A stretch of 64,000 nt of DNA from an uncultured Erythrobacter sp. (lineage in GTDB: Bacteria; Pseudomonadota; Alphaproteobacteria; Sphingomonadales; Sphingomonadaceae). Positions 36,518 through 45,459 of the stretch are shown one piece after another (the stretch's first letter is position 1; each line of letters opens with the position of its first letter). The position numbers and the translations under genes are program-made. The notes under the pieces were generated by a model. That model was not told the DNA's origin and ran no database searches. It was given only the letters and a program-made list of their open reading frames with translations. Where the stretch lies: NCBI RefSeq assembly GCF_947497915.1, contig NZ_CANMIJ010000001.1, positions 535,501-599,500 of the forward strand. The letters run 5' to 3'.

Positions 36518-36590
36518 TGTCTTCTCAAAGTGGTTCTCGGCCAGAAGCGGAAAGTCCGCTTACGGCCCTAGTTGAGGACGTCGGAAACAA

Positions 36591-36627
36591 TTGACTCACA
36601 CCCAAAAATGTAATTATGTAATTACAT
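36591..36627 (+). promoter_or_regulatory. Candidate promoter and operator of the ArsR-type gene
   Basis: TTGACT (36591-36596) precedes ATGTAATT (36608-36615) and a perfect 12-bp palindrome ATGTAATTACAT (36616-36627) that includes the first two bases of the start codon. ArsR-type repressors bind AT-rich palindromes over their own promoters. The layout suggests a nearly leaderless, autoregulated transcript. Confidence 0.55.
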
Positions 36628-36973
36628 GTTTACCGAATCGGATATGGACGATGTGTTTCAAGCGCTTTCACACCAAACGCGCCGTGCAATCCTCGATCAT
36701 CTGCGCGCAAAGCCAGGATTGGCAGTCGGAGAACTCGCCCAAAAATTCGACGTCTCGAGGATTGCCATCATGCAGCATCTAAGAGTGCTCAAGCAAGCTG
36801 GCCTAGTCACCAGCAACAAAGTGGGGCGCTCTCGAAGACTCTACATGAACGCTGTTCCAATCCAACAGATTCACGAGCGATGGACAGATCAATTCAGCGC
36901 GCACTTTGCGTCACGCCTGACCATCATCAAACAGGCTGCCGAGCTGGCAGAAAAGACAGGGAGTTCGTCATGA
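36626..36973 (+). CDS. ArsR-family winged-helix repressor
   Basis: 115 residues with DVFQALSHQTRRAILDHLRA, the recognition helix region LAQKFDVSRIAIMQHLRVLK and the wing AGLVTSNKVGRSRRLYMNAV. It lacks the metal-binding CxC of arsenic/cadmium sensors. It belongs to the group that pairs with AHSA1/SRPBCC proteins. The stop overlaps the SRPBCC start (ATGA). An internal ATG at 36644 is a possible alternative start, since no ribosome site precedes the first ATG. Confidence 0.88.
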   Translation: MFTESDMDDVFQALSHQTRRAILDHLRAKPGLAVGELAQKFDVSRIAIMQHLRVLKQAGLVTSNKVGRSRRLYMNAVPIQQIHERWTDQFSAHFASRLTIIKQAAELAEKTGSSS

Positions 36974-37515
36974 GCGAAAGCAATCCATTCGCTGATAAAG
37001 CCGTGTATGAGATCTTCATAGAAGCCCCGATAGAGAAGGTATGGAGTGAGTTAGTTAAAACTGACGAAGTGCTGCCTTTCTTTTTTGGATCGGTTTGCAA
37101 GACAACAGGCGAATTGAAAGTTGGTGCGCCGATGGCGATGGAAACGACCAATGGAAAGTATCGCAGCGTTGTGGGCGAAGTGCTCGAGTTCGATCCACCC
37201 AATCGCTATTCTCATACGTTCAAATTCACAGGGCATGATGATCCGCCCTGCGTGGTGACTTATGAGCTAGAAGCGGACGAAGGCGGCACGAAGTTCTCGC
37301 TTGTAACGACCAAAGTTCCCGCCGGAACCAAGACCGAGAACGGCATGACGCAAGGCGGCAAGTTCATCGTCAACACATTCAAGCAGGTGGTTGAGCAGGG
37401 CCGGCCAAACCTTGGCACACGAATGATGCTGGGCCTTATGGGGTTGGCACAGCCGTTTACGCCCAAGAAATGTCGGTCTGAGAACTGGACGTTCGAACAA
37501 ATCAAAGAGCTTTGA
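36970..37515 (+). CDS. SRPBCC / AHSA1-type protein
   Basis: 181 residues. A START-like helix-grip fold with YEIFIEAPIEKVWSELVKT at the N-terminus, PMAMETTNGKYRSVVGEVLE, then PNRYSHTFKF and VVTYELEADEGGTKFSLVTT. Such proteins bind hydrophobic ligands, but the ligand here is unknown. It is translationally coupled to the ArsR repressor, which is the usual pairing. Confidence 0.85.
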   Translation: MSESNPFADKAVYEIFIEAPIEKVWSELVKTDEVLPFFFGSVCKTTGELKVGAPMAMETTNGKYRSVVGEVLEFDPPNRYSHTFKFTGHDDPPCVVTYELEADEGGTKFSLVTTKVPAGTKTENGMTQGGKFIVNTFKQVVEQGRPNLGTRMMLGLMGLAQPFTPKKCRSENWTFEQIKEL

Positions 37516-37527
37516 GAGGATTGCAAA

Positions 37528-38073
37528 ATGGGTAGTTCACCGGAAGATCAGTTGGCAACAATGCTCGCAAATATCCCTGAAAAGACGGGCAAACCGTTGT
37601 CTGATTGGATCGGAATTATCGCGAAGAACGGACACGAGAAGCATGGGGCGATCCTCAAATTCCTCAAGGAAGAGCACGGAATCAGCCATGGCTTTGCAAA
37701 TCTAATCGCAACCAAATCTCGAGAAACTGGCGAGGAAGTTGATCTAGTCGCCGTGCAATATTCGGGTCCGAAAGAGGCGCTAAAACCCTTGTATGAGGAG
37801 ATCTTGGCATTCGCCAAAGGGCTCGGTGCTGATGTCGAGGTCGCACCCAAAAAGGCAAGCGTGAGTTTGCGACGTAAAAAGCAATTCGCGTTGATAACGC
37901 CTGCCACCAAAACGCGGATCGACCTAGGTTTGGCTCTAAAAGGTGATGAACCAACAAGACGTCTGGAAAGCTACAACGCCATGTGCAGTCACCGCATTCG
38001 GCTTGAAACGTCCGATAACTTCGATGCCGAAGTCAAAGGGTGGGTGCGCGAGGCCTATTCCCGATCGGGTTAG
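37528..38073 (+). CDS. DUF4287-DUF5655 protein
   Basis: 181 residues in two parts. Residues 5-65 are DUF4287 (NIPEKTGKPLSDWIGIIAKN, then HGAILKFLKEEHGISHGFAN). Residues 80-178 are DUF5655-like (KEALKPLYEEILAFAKGLG, KKASVSLRRKKQFALITP). DUF5655 is thought to have a transport or nucleic-acid linked role, but this is not settled. It starts 12 bases after the SRPBCC gene, so it is the third gene of the same operon. Confidence 0.8.
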   Translation: MGSSPEDQLATMLANIPEKTGKPLSDWIGIIAKNGHEKHGAILKFLKEEHGISHGFANLIATKSRETGEEVDLVAVQYSGPKEALKPLYEEILAFAKGLGADVEVAPKKASVSLRRKKQFALITPATKTRIDLGLALKGDEPTRRLESYNAMCSHRIRLETSDNFDAEVKGWVREAYSRSG

Positions 38074-38225
38074 CCCTGAATGGACCGAAAGTCCGCATTC
38101 CACCCCATCATCCGACAGTCGCCCAGAGCGCAGCCTACGACCAAATCGGTCGCCAGGGGCGGGGGGGATGGGCTGGCGGGTTTTGCCACTCCCATCCCGA
38201 TCGTATTCTCACGCGAGAGGGCGTT

Positions 38226-39341
38226 TTAACCCCAAGGCGTGACGAGATATTTCTCGCCGGTTTTCATTTGGCGATAGTCCGTGATCGCTTCCTTGGTCAG
38301 CATGCCTTCCAAATCGACTTTCGCTTTGTAGCTTGAGGCGAAAGTTGTGCCGAGGTTCTGCTGAACGCGGGTACGCATTTTGACGACTGTTTCCATGCCG
38401 GCTTTCGCCAGGAATGGTGTCAGCAGCCAGCCAGCGACCGTCCATTGCAAACCGTAAGATGGGGTCAGGATAGTCGGGTTCTGGAGGTCCAGACGGCCAT
38501 ACTGATACATCTTCTTGTCTTGGTTCGACCCATAGCGCGAATACTCATCCATTTGCGACGAGGCCACTTGCTCCATCGCTTTCAGAACGTGGTCAGTGTT
38601 TTGACCGCCGCCAATTGGGTCAAAACCTAGAAACGCGCCGGTTTCGGTGATCGCTGCACGAAGCTGCTTCATGTAATCATCGTCAGACGAGTTCACGACA
38701 TATGTTGCGCCTTGGCTTTTCAGCAGATCAACATGCTCTTGCTTACGCACGATGTTGACGAGCTTCATGCCGTCTTCCTGACAGATCTTGTTGAGCATCT
38801 GTCCGAGGTTAGATGCCGCGGCGAGGTGCACAATCGCATCGTGGCCTTCCATCTTTGCGGTTTCGACAAAGCCGAGGGCCGTCATCGGGTTTACAAAACT
38901 GGACGCGCCCGCTTCGGCGCTGTGATCGCCCAGCGGCAGGCACATCATGGCATCGGCAATGGCGTACTGGCTGAAAGCGTTGCCGGGGACACACGCCACG
39001 CGTTGACCCATAAGTGCCTTCGCCATGTCACCGTCACCGGTGGCGACAACAGTGCCTGCGCCTTCGTTACCGGCTGGCAGACGCTGACCGTGGCGGCCGC
39101 GCTGACCAGATAGGAATGGCTCTGGCATGGTCGCCACAACCTTGCCCGGCGAATATTCTGCATTGTCAAAATCGGCTGCGCTGGTCAGGATCGCAAGGTC
39201 GGACGGATTGATCGGCGCGCCTTCCATTTTGACGAGCACTTGGTTGCCAGTTGGCTCTGGAAAGCTCTCTTCGCTGATTTCGAGGGTGAGTTTACCGTCT
39301 GCCGAAAGCGTCGAGAAAAGCTGTTTGCCGGTCGTTGTCAT
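38226..39341 (-). CDS. Zinc-free MDR dehydrogenase / quinone reductase-like protein
   Basis: 371 residues of the medium-chain dehydrogenase superfamily. The N-terminal GroES-like domain has VLVKMEGAPINPSDLAIL and GNEGAGTVVATGDG. The cofactor domain has FVNPMTALGFVETAKMEGHD and AIVHLAAASNLGQML, with a divergent glycine motif. No catalytic zinc cysteines are seen. The acceptor is unknown. It is a single gene, and its start is 71 bases before the next minus-strand gene's stop. Confidence 0.82.
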   Translation of the reverse strand: MTTTGKQLFSTLSADGKLTLEISEESFPEPTGNQVLVKMEGAPINPSDLAILTSAADFDNAEYSPGKVVATMPEPFLSGQRGRHGQRLPAGNEGAGTVVATGDGDMAKALMGQRVACVPGNAFSQYAIADAMMCLPLGDHSAEAGASSFVNPMTALGFVETAKMEGHDAIVHLAAASNLGQMLNKICQEDGMKLVNIVRKQEHVDLLKSQGATYVVNSSDDDYMKQLRAAITETGAFLGFDPIGGGQNTDHVLKAMEQVASSQMDEYSRYGSNQDKKMYQYGRLDLQNPTILTPSYGLQWTVAGWLLTPFLAKAGMETVVKMRTRVQQNLGTTFASSYKAKVDLEGMLTKEAITDYRQMKTGEKYLVTPWG

Positions 39342-39412
39342 TATCCGTCTCCTGTAAATGCGTTGTCGCCGAGCTAGGACACCGCCGCGCGCATTACTAG
39401 GGTGACGTTAGG

Positions 39413-39799
39413 TCAACTACCGCCTGCTTCGGGCTTTTCACGCGGGATCAATTCCACCAGCAACACCATAATCGCCCATACGGCGAGGGTTGGCTGAAGC
39501 TTTGGAACGCGCGCAAGTTGGAAGAAATCTTCCGCGATGAAGGGAAACGCGGCGATGGTGACCGCAGTTAGGACAACATAGAACAATTTGTATTCGCTCT
39601 GGCCCAGATAAAGGATCATCACGACCACCGCTGCGCTCAGGAACAGCAGCGCGACAAAATCGCGGACGGGCAACCCTTCGCCGCCAACCAGAACAAAGCC
39701 CAAAACTGCGCCAAATACGATGTTGATGCCATCGACGTTGGCTTTGTACTCGCCTTCGGTGATCCGAAAGCTGGGCGGCATTTTGTACCAGTTCGACAT
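39413..39799 (-). CDS. Small membrane protein downstream of truA
   Basis: 128 residues, four likely helices (IVFGAVLGFVLVGG, FVALLFLSAAVVVMILYLG, YVVLTAVTIAAFPFIAEDF, LAVWAIMVLLVELIP). It begins with a polar segment MSNWYKMPPSFRITEGEYKA. No family recognised. It starts one base after the truA stop, so it is in the fmt-truA operon. Confidence 0.7.
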   Translation of the reverse strand: MSNWYKMPPSFRITEGEYKANVDGINIVFGAVLGFVLVGGEGLPVRDFVALLFLSAAVVVMILYLGQSEYKLFYVVLTAVTIAAFPFIAEDFFQLARVPKLQPTLAVWAIMVLLVELIPREKPEAGGS

Positions 39800-39800
39800 C

Positions 39801-40565
39801 TTACTTTTGCCCCTCCGGATAGAGCGCTTCGACGAAATACAGCCCGTGCGGGGGGGCGTTCATGCCGAGCGCCTGCCGGTCGCGCGCTTCGAGCGCCGTT
39901 GCAATCCGACCTTCTTCCCAAGTGCCTTGGCCAACGAGTTTCAGGCAACCGACCATGGAGCGAACCTGATGGTGCAAAAAACTGCGCGCTTCGGCATGGA
40001 TATGGATCTCTGGCCCGAACAGGCCGTCCACTTGCTCCACGTCGAGCCGGTCGAGCGTCTTCACAGGGTCTTTTGCCTGGCAAATGGTGGACCGGAACGT
40101 CGTGAAATCGTGGCGACCAACGAGAGATTGAGCAGCGCGGTGCATTGCGTCGACGTTCAGACTGGCGGGCACTTGCCAAGCACGTTTCTTTGCGAGCGCA
40201 AGCGGCGCGCGGCGACAAGCTATCCGGTAAAGATAACGTCTGCCGAGGCAGGAAAAGCGCGAATGCCAATCCTCGCTCACAATCTTGCAGTGGTTCACAG
40301 CAATTGGGTTGGGGCGCAAGTGGGCGTTCAACGCCTCCATCAGGCGGAAAGGGGTCAGGTCTTTCTCAATATCGACGTGGCTGACCATCGCCATCGCATG
40401 CACGCCTGCATCCGTGCGGCCCGATGACAGCAAAGTTACTTCCTCACCCGTCACCTTGAACAGCGCCTCTTCCATCGCCTGTTGCACAGTGGGCCCGTGC
40501 TTTTGGCGCTGAAGCCCCTGAAACGGGGTGCCGTCAAATTCGTATGTGAGCGCGAAACGGGTCAA
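39801..40565 (-). CDS. truA: tRNA pseudouridine(38-40) synthase
   Basis: 254 residues. The N-terminus [20 protein letters not shown], catalytic Asp in [29 protein letters not shown] and [19 protein letters not shown] are all TruA blocks. The start is taken as TTG because it overlaps the fmt TGA as TTGA and gives the standard N-terminus; longer in-frame starts lie inside fmt. It modifies the anticodon arm of many tRNAs. Confidence 0.93.
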   Translation of the reverse strand: MTRFALTYEFDGTPFQGLQRQKHGPTVQQAMEEALFKVTGEEVTLLSSGRTDAGVHAMAMVSHVDIEKDLTPFRLMEALNAHLRPNPIAVNHCKIVSEDWHSRFSCLGRRYLYRIACRRAPLALAKKRAWQVPASLNVDAMHRAAQSLVGRHDFTTFRSTICQAKDPVKTLDRLDVEQVDGLFGPEIHIHAEARSFLHHQVRSMVGCLKLVGQGTWEEGRIATALEARDRQALGMNAPPHGLYFVEALYPEGQK

Positions 40566-41479
40566 TCGAGCTGCGTCCCTTGCGGAACACTCCGCCCCCG
40601 CAGGAAATCCTCTGCGGTCATCGCAGGTTTGCCTGCACGTTGCAGGCGCAGAGGGCGCAAGGCGCCAGTTCCGCAAGCGATGGTGAGCGTATCGTCAAGG
40701 ACAGTTCCGGCGTCGCCCGAGTGATTGATCGCTTCGGCTGATAGCAGCTTGATCCGCTCGCCCTCCAACTCAAACCAAGCGCCGGGAAACGGGGCGAGAC
40801 CCTGCACATGGCGCACCAGATCGCTTGCAGGAAGAGTCCAATCAATCCGGGCCTCGGCCTTATCGATCTTGGGCGCGTATGTCGTGTCGCCGTCATCTTG
40901 CTGCTGCGCGTCGTAGCTGTCGAGATCAGCCAGCACTTCGACCATCGCGCCTGCGCCCAATTCAGCGAGTTCTGCGGTCAGATCGCCGGTTGTCTTCGCC
41001 GCTATCGGTGTGCGAACGATATGTAGCATCGGGCCAGTGTCTAGGCCTGCTTCCATCTGCATAATTGTCACGCCGGTTTCCTCGTCTCCCGCCATAATCG
41101 CGCGGTGGATCGGCGCGGCTCCGCGCCAGCGCGGCAGGATCGAGGCGTGGATATTCAGGCAGCCATGTGTCGGCGCATCCAGCACCGCTTGCGGCAGGAT
41201 CAGGCCATAAGCCGCAACAACCGCGACATCCGCATTCAGCGCGGCAAAATCGGCCTGAGCAGCCTCATTGCGCAGCGATTTGGGAGAGCGAACCTCCAGC
41301 CCCAATGCCTCTGCCTTCGCTTGAACAGGGGAGGGGCGCAGCTTCTTTCCCCGACCTGCCGGACGAGGAGGCTGAGTATACACGCACACAATTTCATGCC
41401 CTGCATCGTGCAACGCAGCGAGCGCGGGCACGGCAAAATCGGGCGTTCCCATAAAGGCGATTTTCAATTTTGGGCGCAT
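40562..41479 (-). CDS. fmt: Methionyl-tRNA formyltransferase
   Basis: Formylates initiator Met-tRNA. 305 residues with [19 protein letters not shown], the loop [19 protein letters not shown], the catalytic [19 protein letters not shown], and GETG-like [20 protein letters not shown]. The C-terminal OB domain is complete. Unlike the common def-fmt order, def is on the other strand behind recR about 0.7 kb away, so the trio is split by a divergent promoter region. Confidence 0.96.
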   Translation of the reverse strand: MRPKLKIAFMGTPDFAVPALAALHDAGHEIVCVYTQPPRPAGRGKKLRPSPVQAKAEALGLEVRSPKSLRNEAAQADFAALNADVAVVAAYGLILPQAVLDAPTHGCLNIHASILPRWRGAAPIHRAIMAGDEETGVTIMQMEAGLDTGPMLHIVRTPIAAKTTGDLTAELAELGAGAMVEVLADLDSYDAQQQDDGDTTYAPKIDKAEARIDWTLPASDLVRHVQGLAPFPGAWFELEGERIKLLSAEAINHSGDAGTVLDDTLTIACGTGALRPLRLQRAGKPAMTAEDFLRGRSVPQGTQLD

Positions 41480-41532
41480 AACGCGGTGCTTTGGCCTTTC
41501 TCGTTTCCGCTGCAGCCCCTATCTCTACCCCC

Positions 41533-42126
41533 ATGGCATCGCAAGAGATCGAAGCGCTTTCGGGCGTATTGGCCCGTTTGCCGGGGCTGGGGCCGCGCAG
41601 CGCGCGCCGGGCCGTGCTGTGGCTGGTGAAGAACCGCGAGCAGGCTTTGCCCGCGCTGTTGGAGGCGTTGGATGCCGTGTCGGAGACGCTGGTCGAATGC
41701 GAGACCTGCGGCAATGTCGACACCAGTGACCCCTGCGGCATCTGCGCCGATCCGCGCCGCGATGTGAAATCGCTGTGCGTGGTGGAGGATGTCGCCGACG
41801 TCTGGGCGTTAGACCGCGCGCGGCTGTTTCAAGGGCGCTATCATGTGCTGGGCGGCAGATTGTCGGCGCTGGACGGGGTCGCACCCGAAGACCTCAATAT
41901 CGCCAGCCTGCTTGAGCGTGTGTCAGGCGGCGAGGTTGATGAAGTCGTGCTCGCCATGAACGCCACCCTCGAAGGGCAAACGACCGCGCATTACCTCGCG
42001 GAGCGGCTGGAGCCGCATAAAGTCCGCATAACCCAGCTTGCCCACGGCCTGCCGGTGGGCGGAGAGCTGGATTATCTCGACGAGGGCACGTTGGCGCAGG
42101 CGCTTAGGGCGCGGCGACCTGTCTAA
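41533..42126 (+). CDS. recR: Recombination mediator protein RecR
   Basis: 197 residues. The N-terminal HhH ([19 protein letters not shown]), zinc finger [18 protein letters not shown], and Toprim domain ([20 protein letters not shown], then [19 protein letters not shown]) are all present. It loads RecA at gaps with RecF/RecO. The start at MASQEIEAL gives the family N-terminus. It diverges from fmt and is followed by def. Confidence 0.94.
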   Translation: MASQEIEALSGVLARLPGLGPRSARRAVLWLVKNREQALPALLEALDAVSETLVECETCGNVDTSDPCGICADPRRDVKSLCVVEDVADVWALDRARLFQGRYHVLGGRLSALDGVAPEDLNIASLLERVSGGEVDEVVLAMNATLEGQTTAHYLAERLEPHKVRITQLAHGLPVGGELDYLDEGTLAQALRARRPV

Positions 42127-42175
42127 CTTATAACACTTCTTGCGAGAGGGCGCGCCACACACTAAATCCCTTCCC

Positions 42176-42754
42176 ATGGCTATACGCGAAATTCTAGAAG
42201 TGCCGGACCCCCGGCTCAAAACCGTGTCCGTTCCCGTCGAACCAGACGAGTTCAACGACGATCTCAAAACGCTCGTCGAGGATATGTTTGAAACCATGTA
42301 TGACGCGCCTGGCATTGGTCTGGCCGCGATACAGGTGGGCGTGCCGAAACGGGTGCTGGTGATTGATCTTCAACCCGATGATCCCGATGCCGAGCCGGAG
42401 CAGTGCGATCATGACCACGGCGAAGGCGCACACACGCATCAGCCGACGATGAAAGAGCCGCGTGTCTTCATCAATCCGGTGATCGTCGATCCGGCAGAGG
42501 AGCTGTCCACCTATCAGGAAGGCTGCCTGTCCGTGCCTGAGATTTACGCCGACGTGGATCGCCCCGCGACCTGCACTGTCGAGTATCAGGATCTGGACGG
42601 CAAAAAGCACACAGAAAACCTCGAAGGCCTCCTCGCAACGTGCCTGCAGCACGAGATGGACCACCTCGAAGGAATCCTGTTTATCGACCACCTCTCGCGA
42701 TTAAAGCGCGGCATGGCGCTCAAGAAGCTGAAGAAGTTGCGGCAGGCTGCTTAG
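42176..42754 (+). CDS. def: Peptide deformylase with His-rich insertion
   Basis: Removes the N-formyl group. 192 residues with motif 1 GIGLAAIQVG (46-55), motif 2 EGCLSVPE (metal ligand Cys117), motif 3 HEMDHLEG (His159, Glu160, His163). Between motifs 1 and 2 is an insertion of about 17 residues, CDHDHGEGAHTHQP, with four histidines and a cysteine, absent from most deformylases. Its close place by fmt on the opposite strand fits the paired formylation/deformylation cycle. Confidence 0.94.
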   Translation: MAIREILEVPDPRLKTVSVPVEPDEFNDDLKTLVEDMFETMYDAPGIGLAAIQVGVPKRVLVIDLQPDDPDAEPEQCDHDHGEGAHTHQPTMKEPRVFINPVIVDPAEELSTYQEGCLSVPEIYADVDRPATCTVEYQDLDGKKHTENLEGLLATCLQHEMDHLEGILFIDHLSRLKRGMALKKLKKLRQAA

Positions 42755-42763
42755 GTTTCGTTT

Positions 42764-42785
42764 CGAACGCGCATCCGCGCGTTCG
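42764..42785 (+). terminator. Strong hairpin after def
   Basis: A 9-bp perfect stem CGAACGCGC (42764-42772) / GCGCGTTCG (42777-42785) with loop ATCC, ten bases after the def stop. There is no T-run (TCCTCG follows), so it may be a Rho-assisted or stabilising hairpin. Confidence 0.45.
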
Positions 42786-42864
42786 TCCTCGCTAGACGCA
42801 CGGCATAGCTGCGCCCGCTTCGCGCTGACTATCTACCCCAAGCCATTCCAGCAGACTTCTCGTC

Positions 42865-42884
42865 ATTCCCGCAAAAGCGGGAAT
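42865..42884. repeat. Short REP-like hairpin repeat
   Basis: ATTCCCGC-AAAA-GCGGGAAT, flanked by GTC and CCAG. The form GTCATTCCCGC...GCGGGAATCCA is a widely seen dispersed intergenic repeat of proteobacteria. Only one copy is in the window. Confidence 0.6.
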
Positions 42885-42923
42885 CCAGAGCAGCGCTGTG
42901 CAACAAATGCAAATCAGACTAGC

Positions 42924-42938
42924 GTTCCGGTTCCGTTC
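42924..42938 (+). promoter_or_regulatory. LexA (SOS) box upstream of rmuC
   Basis: GTTC-CGGTTCC-GTTC is an exact GTTC-N7-GTTC match, 16 bases before the rmuC start. A -10-like TATTAA follows at 42943-42948, so the transcript could be nearly leaderless, with LexA bound between -35 and -10. Confidence 0.7.
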
Positions 42939-42954
42939 CGCATATTAATAGAGC

Positions 42955-44361
42955 ATGGACTCAACGCTCATCAGCATTCTCGCGCTCGTTCTCGGCCTTC
43001 TAGTCGGAGGCGGCGCGGCTTGGTTTTTTGCCTCGCGCCCGGTCGCGGATTTGCGCGAGCGGCTTGATACCCGCGAGGGTGAGTTTAAAACCGCTATTGC
43101 GGAACTGGGCGATGCTCAGGTCAAGCTTTCCGCCGCGCAGGAGCGCGCTGGCCGCACCGATACGCTGGCCGCCGAACTGGAAGCCGCGCGCGAACAGAAC
43201 GCGGCTTTCAAGGCTGAGCGGGCAGGGTTCGCCGAGCAGAAGAAACTGCTCGAAGAATCGCGCGACAAGCTGCTCAAGGAATTTGAAAACACCGGCGCCC
43301 AGGTGCTCGGTAAGGCGCAGGAGGCGTTTCTGCGCCGCGCGGACGAACGTTTTAAACAGTCTGAAGAAGCGGGTGAGCAAAAGATCAAAGCTTTGCTCAA
43401 TCCGGTCGGCGAGCGGCTGGAGAAATACGAAAAGCAGGTCGAAACGCTTGAAAATCAGCGCAAGGATGCATTCGGCGAATTGAATGGCCTCATCAAGTCC
43501 ATGCGGGACGGTCAAGAAGAAGTCCGGCGCGAGGCCCAGCGGCTCGGCAATTCGCTGACCAACGCGCCCAAAGCGCGTGGGCGCTGGGGTGAGCGGGCTT
43601 TGCAAAACCTGCTCGAACAATGTGGTCTCGCCGAGCATACCGATTTCATGATGGAGCATTCGGTTGAAACCGAGGAGGGGCGGCTGCGCCCCGATGCGGT
43701 CATCAATGTACCGGGCCAGAAAAAGCTCGTGATCGATTCCAAAGTCTCGCTTAACGCATATCAGGCCGCGTTTGAAGCGGACGATGACGAGACGCGCGAC
43801 TTCCAACTAAAATCTCACGCCAAGTCGATGCGCAATCACGTCCAGGCGCTAAGCGCGAAGAGCTATCAGAGCCAGTTCGAGGAAGCGCCCGATTACGTCA
43901 TCATGTTCATTCCCGGCGAGCACTTTGTAACCGCCGCTTTAGATGCCGATCCGACATTGTGGGACTTTGCGTTCGAGCGCCGCGTGCTGCTCGCCACGCC
44001 AACCAACCTTGTCGCCATCGCGCGTACAGTCGCGCAGGTCTGGCGGCAGGACGGGCTGGCCAAAGAAGCGCAGGAAATCGGGCGCATGGGCGCGGAATTG
44101 TATGACCGGCTGCGTGTCGCAGGCGAGCATTTGAAACGCGTTGGCGGCGGGCTCGATAGTGCGGTGAAAAACTACAACAAATTCGTCGGCAGTTTTGAAC
44201 GCAACGTCCTCTCATCTGGCAAGCGTCTTGCCGAAAAAGGCATCGAGATTGGCAAGGCCGAGATCGAGGAAGTGCCGCTGGTGGAAAGCACCCCGAACTA
44301 CAACGCTGCCGATGCAGCCGCGAGCGATGCGATAGAGGATAAGCGCGACGCCGCCGAGTGA
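42955..44361 (+). CDS. rmuC: DNA recombination protein RmuC
   Basis: 468 residues. One N-terminal membrane helix (ILALVLGLLVGGGAAWFFA) is followed by a coiled coil of about 180 residues (repeated Glu/Lys/Ala heptads). The RmuC nuclease-like domain then has KARGRWGERALQNLLEQCGL, KKLVIDSKVSLNAY and DYVIMFIPGEHFVTAAL. RmuC limits inversions between short repeats and belongs to the restriction-endonuclease-like fold. It has no ribosome site beyond a weak GAG. Its stop abuts the stop of the convergent methyltransferase gene with no gap. Confidence 0.94.
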   Translation: MDSTLISILALVLGLLVGGGAAWFFASRPVADLRERLDTREGEFKTAIAELGDAQVKLSAAQERAGRTDTLAAELEAAREQNAAFKAERAGFAEQKKLLEESRDKLLKEFENTGAQVLGKAQEAFLRRADERFKQSEEAGEQKIKALLNPVGERLEKYEKQVETLENQRKDAFGELNGLIKSMRDGQEEVRREAQRLGNSLTNAPKARGRWGERALQNLLEQCGLAEHTDFMMEHSVETEEGRLRPDAVINVPGQKKLVIDSKVSLNAYQAAFEADDDETRDFQLKSHAKSMRNHVQALSAKSYQSQFEEAPDYVIMFIPGEHFVTAALDADPTLWDFAFERRVLLATPTNLVAIARTVAQVWRQDGLAKEAQEIGRMGAELYDRLRVAGEHLKRVGGGLDSAVKNYNKFVGSFERNVLSSGKRLAEKGIEIGKAEIEEVPLVESTPNYNAADAAASDAIEDKRDAAE

Positions 44362-45162
44362 TTAAGCGGATAAGCTATCCAGAACTTCATAGGCCAGCAC
44401 CGCGCCTGCTACGGCGGCGTTCAAGCTGTCTGCGCGGCCTCGCATTGGCATGGTGACGCGCAGGTCGCATTCGGCCTCATATTCTTCGGGTAGCCCCTGG
44501 GATTCGTTTCCGACCAGAATGAAGCACGGCGCAGCGTAAGGCGCTCCGCGATAGGGGACCGCATCACGCAGACTTGCCGCAACCAGCTGTCCCGTTCCGC
44601 TGCGCAGCCATGGGACAAAATCCTCCCACCGCGCCTGTGCCAATGATTGCGTGAACACTGCGCCCATGCTCGCCCGCACGGCCTCCGCGCTGAATGGATC
44701 GGCGCAGTCGTCTATCAGGATCAGTCCGCCAGCGCCCACGGCATCGCCGGTGCGCAGCATCGTGCCAAGATTGCCCGGATCGCGCAGCGCCTGCGCCACA
44801 AGCCAAATCTGCGCAGCGTCACGGTCAATATGCTCTAGGCCGGTTTGCCATTCGTCAAACACGCCAACGACGCTTTGCGAATTGGATTTACCGGTAATTT
44901 TAGTGAGAATATCGGGGGAGGTTTCGATCACGTCACCGCCAGCGGCCATTACGTCCGCTTCGAGCCGTTCCAGCAGTGGATGCGGATCGCGATTTTCTGC
45001 AAGCACAATCTGACGCGGCAACCGCCCGCCTTCGCGGGCATCCTCCAGCAGCCTAAGGCCCTCGACCAGAAACTGGCCCGCGCGCTTGCGATGCTTTTTG
45101 TCCCTGAGTGACCGCAGATATTTGACGGTCGGGTTCGAAAATCCGGTGATCTGCTTGCGCAT
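44362..45162 (-). CDS. TrmH/SpoU-family RNA methyltransferase
   Basis: 266 residues. The N-terminal substrate domain (NPTVKYLRSLRDKKHRKRAG, FLVEGLRLLEDA) is followed by the SPOUT domain with ALRDPGNLGTMLRTGDAVGA, FILVGNESQGLPEEY and the knot-closing MRGRADSLNAAVAGAVLAYE. It probably 2'-O-methylates tRNA or rRNA; the site is unknown. It lies 11 bases upstream of the HPr gene stop, same strand. Confidence 0.9.
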   Translation of the reverse strand: MRKQITGFSNPTVKYLRSLRDKKHRKRAGQFLVEGLRLLEDAREGGRLPRQIVLAENRDPHPLLERLEADVMAAGGDVIETSPDILTKITGKSNSQSVVGVFDEWQTGLEHIDRDAAQIWLVAQALRDPGNLGTMLRTGDAVGAGGLILIDDCADPFSAEAVRASMGAVFTQSLAQARWEDFVPWLRSGTGQLVAASLRDAVPYRGAPYAAPCFILVGNESQGLPEEYEAECDLRVTMPMRGRADSLNAAVAGAVLAYEVLDSLSA

Positions 45163-45173
45163 CGGGGCCAGCG

Positions 45174-45452
45174 CTATTCTTCGCCAAACCCGTCTTCGAT
45201 CAGGCCCACGAGCTGACCCAGAACGCCGTCGGCATTGTCGCCAGATACGATCACATCGACGCTGTCACCCTTGGCCGCGCCCAGCATCATCAGGCCTAGG
45301 ATTGATCCGCCTGCTGCATCATTTGCATCTTTGGCAACGCGCACCGAAACCCCTTCAGGCAGTTCAGCAACCGCGCCGACAAATTTGGCGCTGGCACGGG
45401 CGTGAAGGCCGCGTTTGTTGACGATGGTGACGGTCTGGCGAACTTCGCTCAT
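45174..45452 (-). CDS. HPr-type phosphocarrier protein
   Basis: 92 residues. The EI-phosphorylated histidine is His17 in KRGLHARASAKF, and the HprK-target serine is Ser50 in GGSILGLMMLG, both intact. No sugar permease is nearby, so it serves regulation (PTS-Ntr-like chain) with the EIIA directly upstream (7-base gap), RapZ and HprK. EI is not in the window. Confidence 0.93.
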   Translation of the reverse strand: MSEVRQTVTIVNKRGLHARASAKFVGAVAELPEGVSVRVAKDANDAAGGSILGLMMLGAAKGDSVDVIVSGDNADGVLGQLVGLIEDGFGEE

Positions 45453-45459
45453 TGCCCGA

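Noticed and set aside
43000..43806. 268-codon minus-strand frame opposite rmuC
   Set aside because: Phe/Leu-rich mirror of the coiled-coil coding sequence; rmuC is certain.
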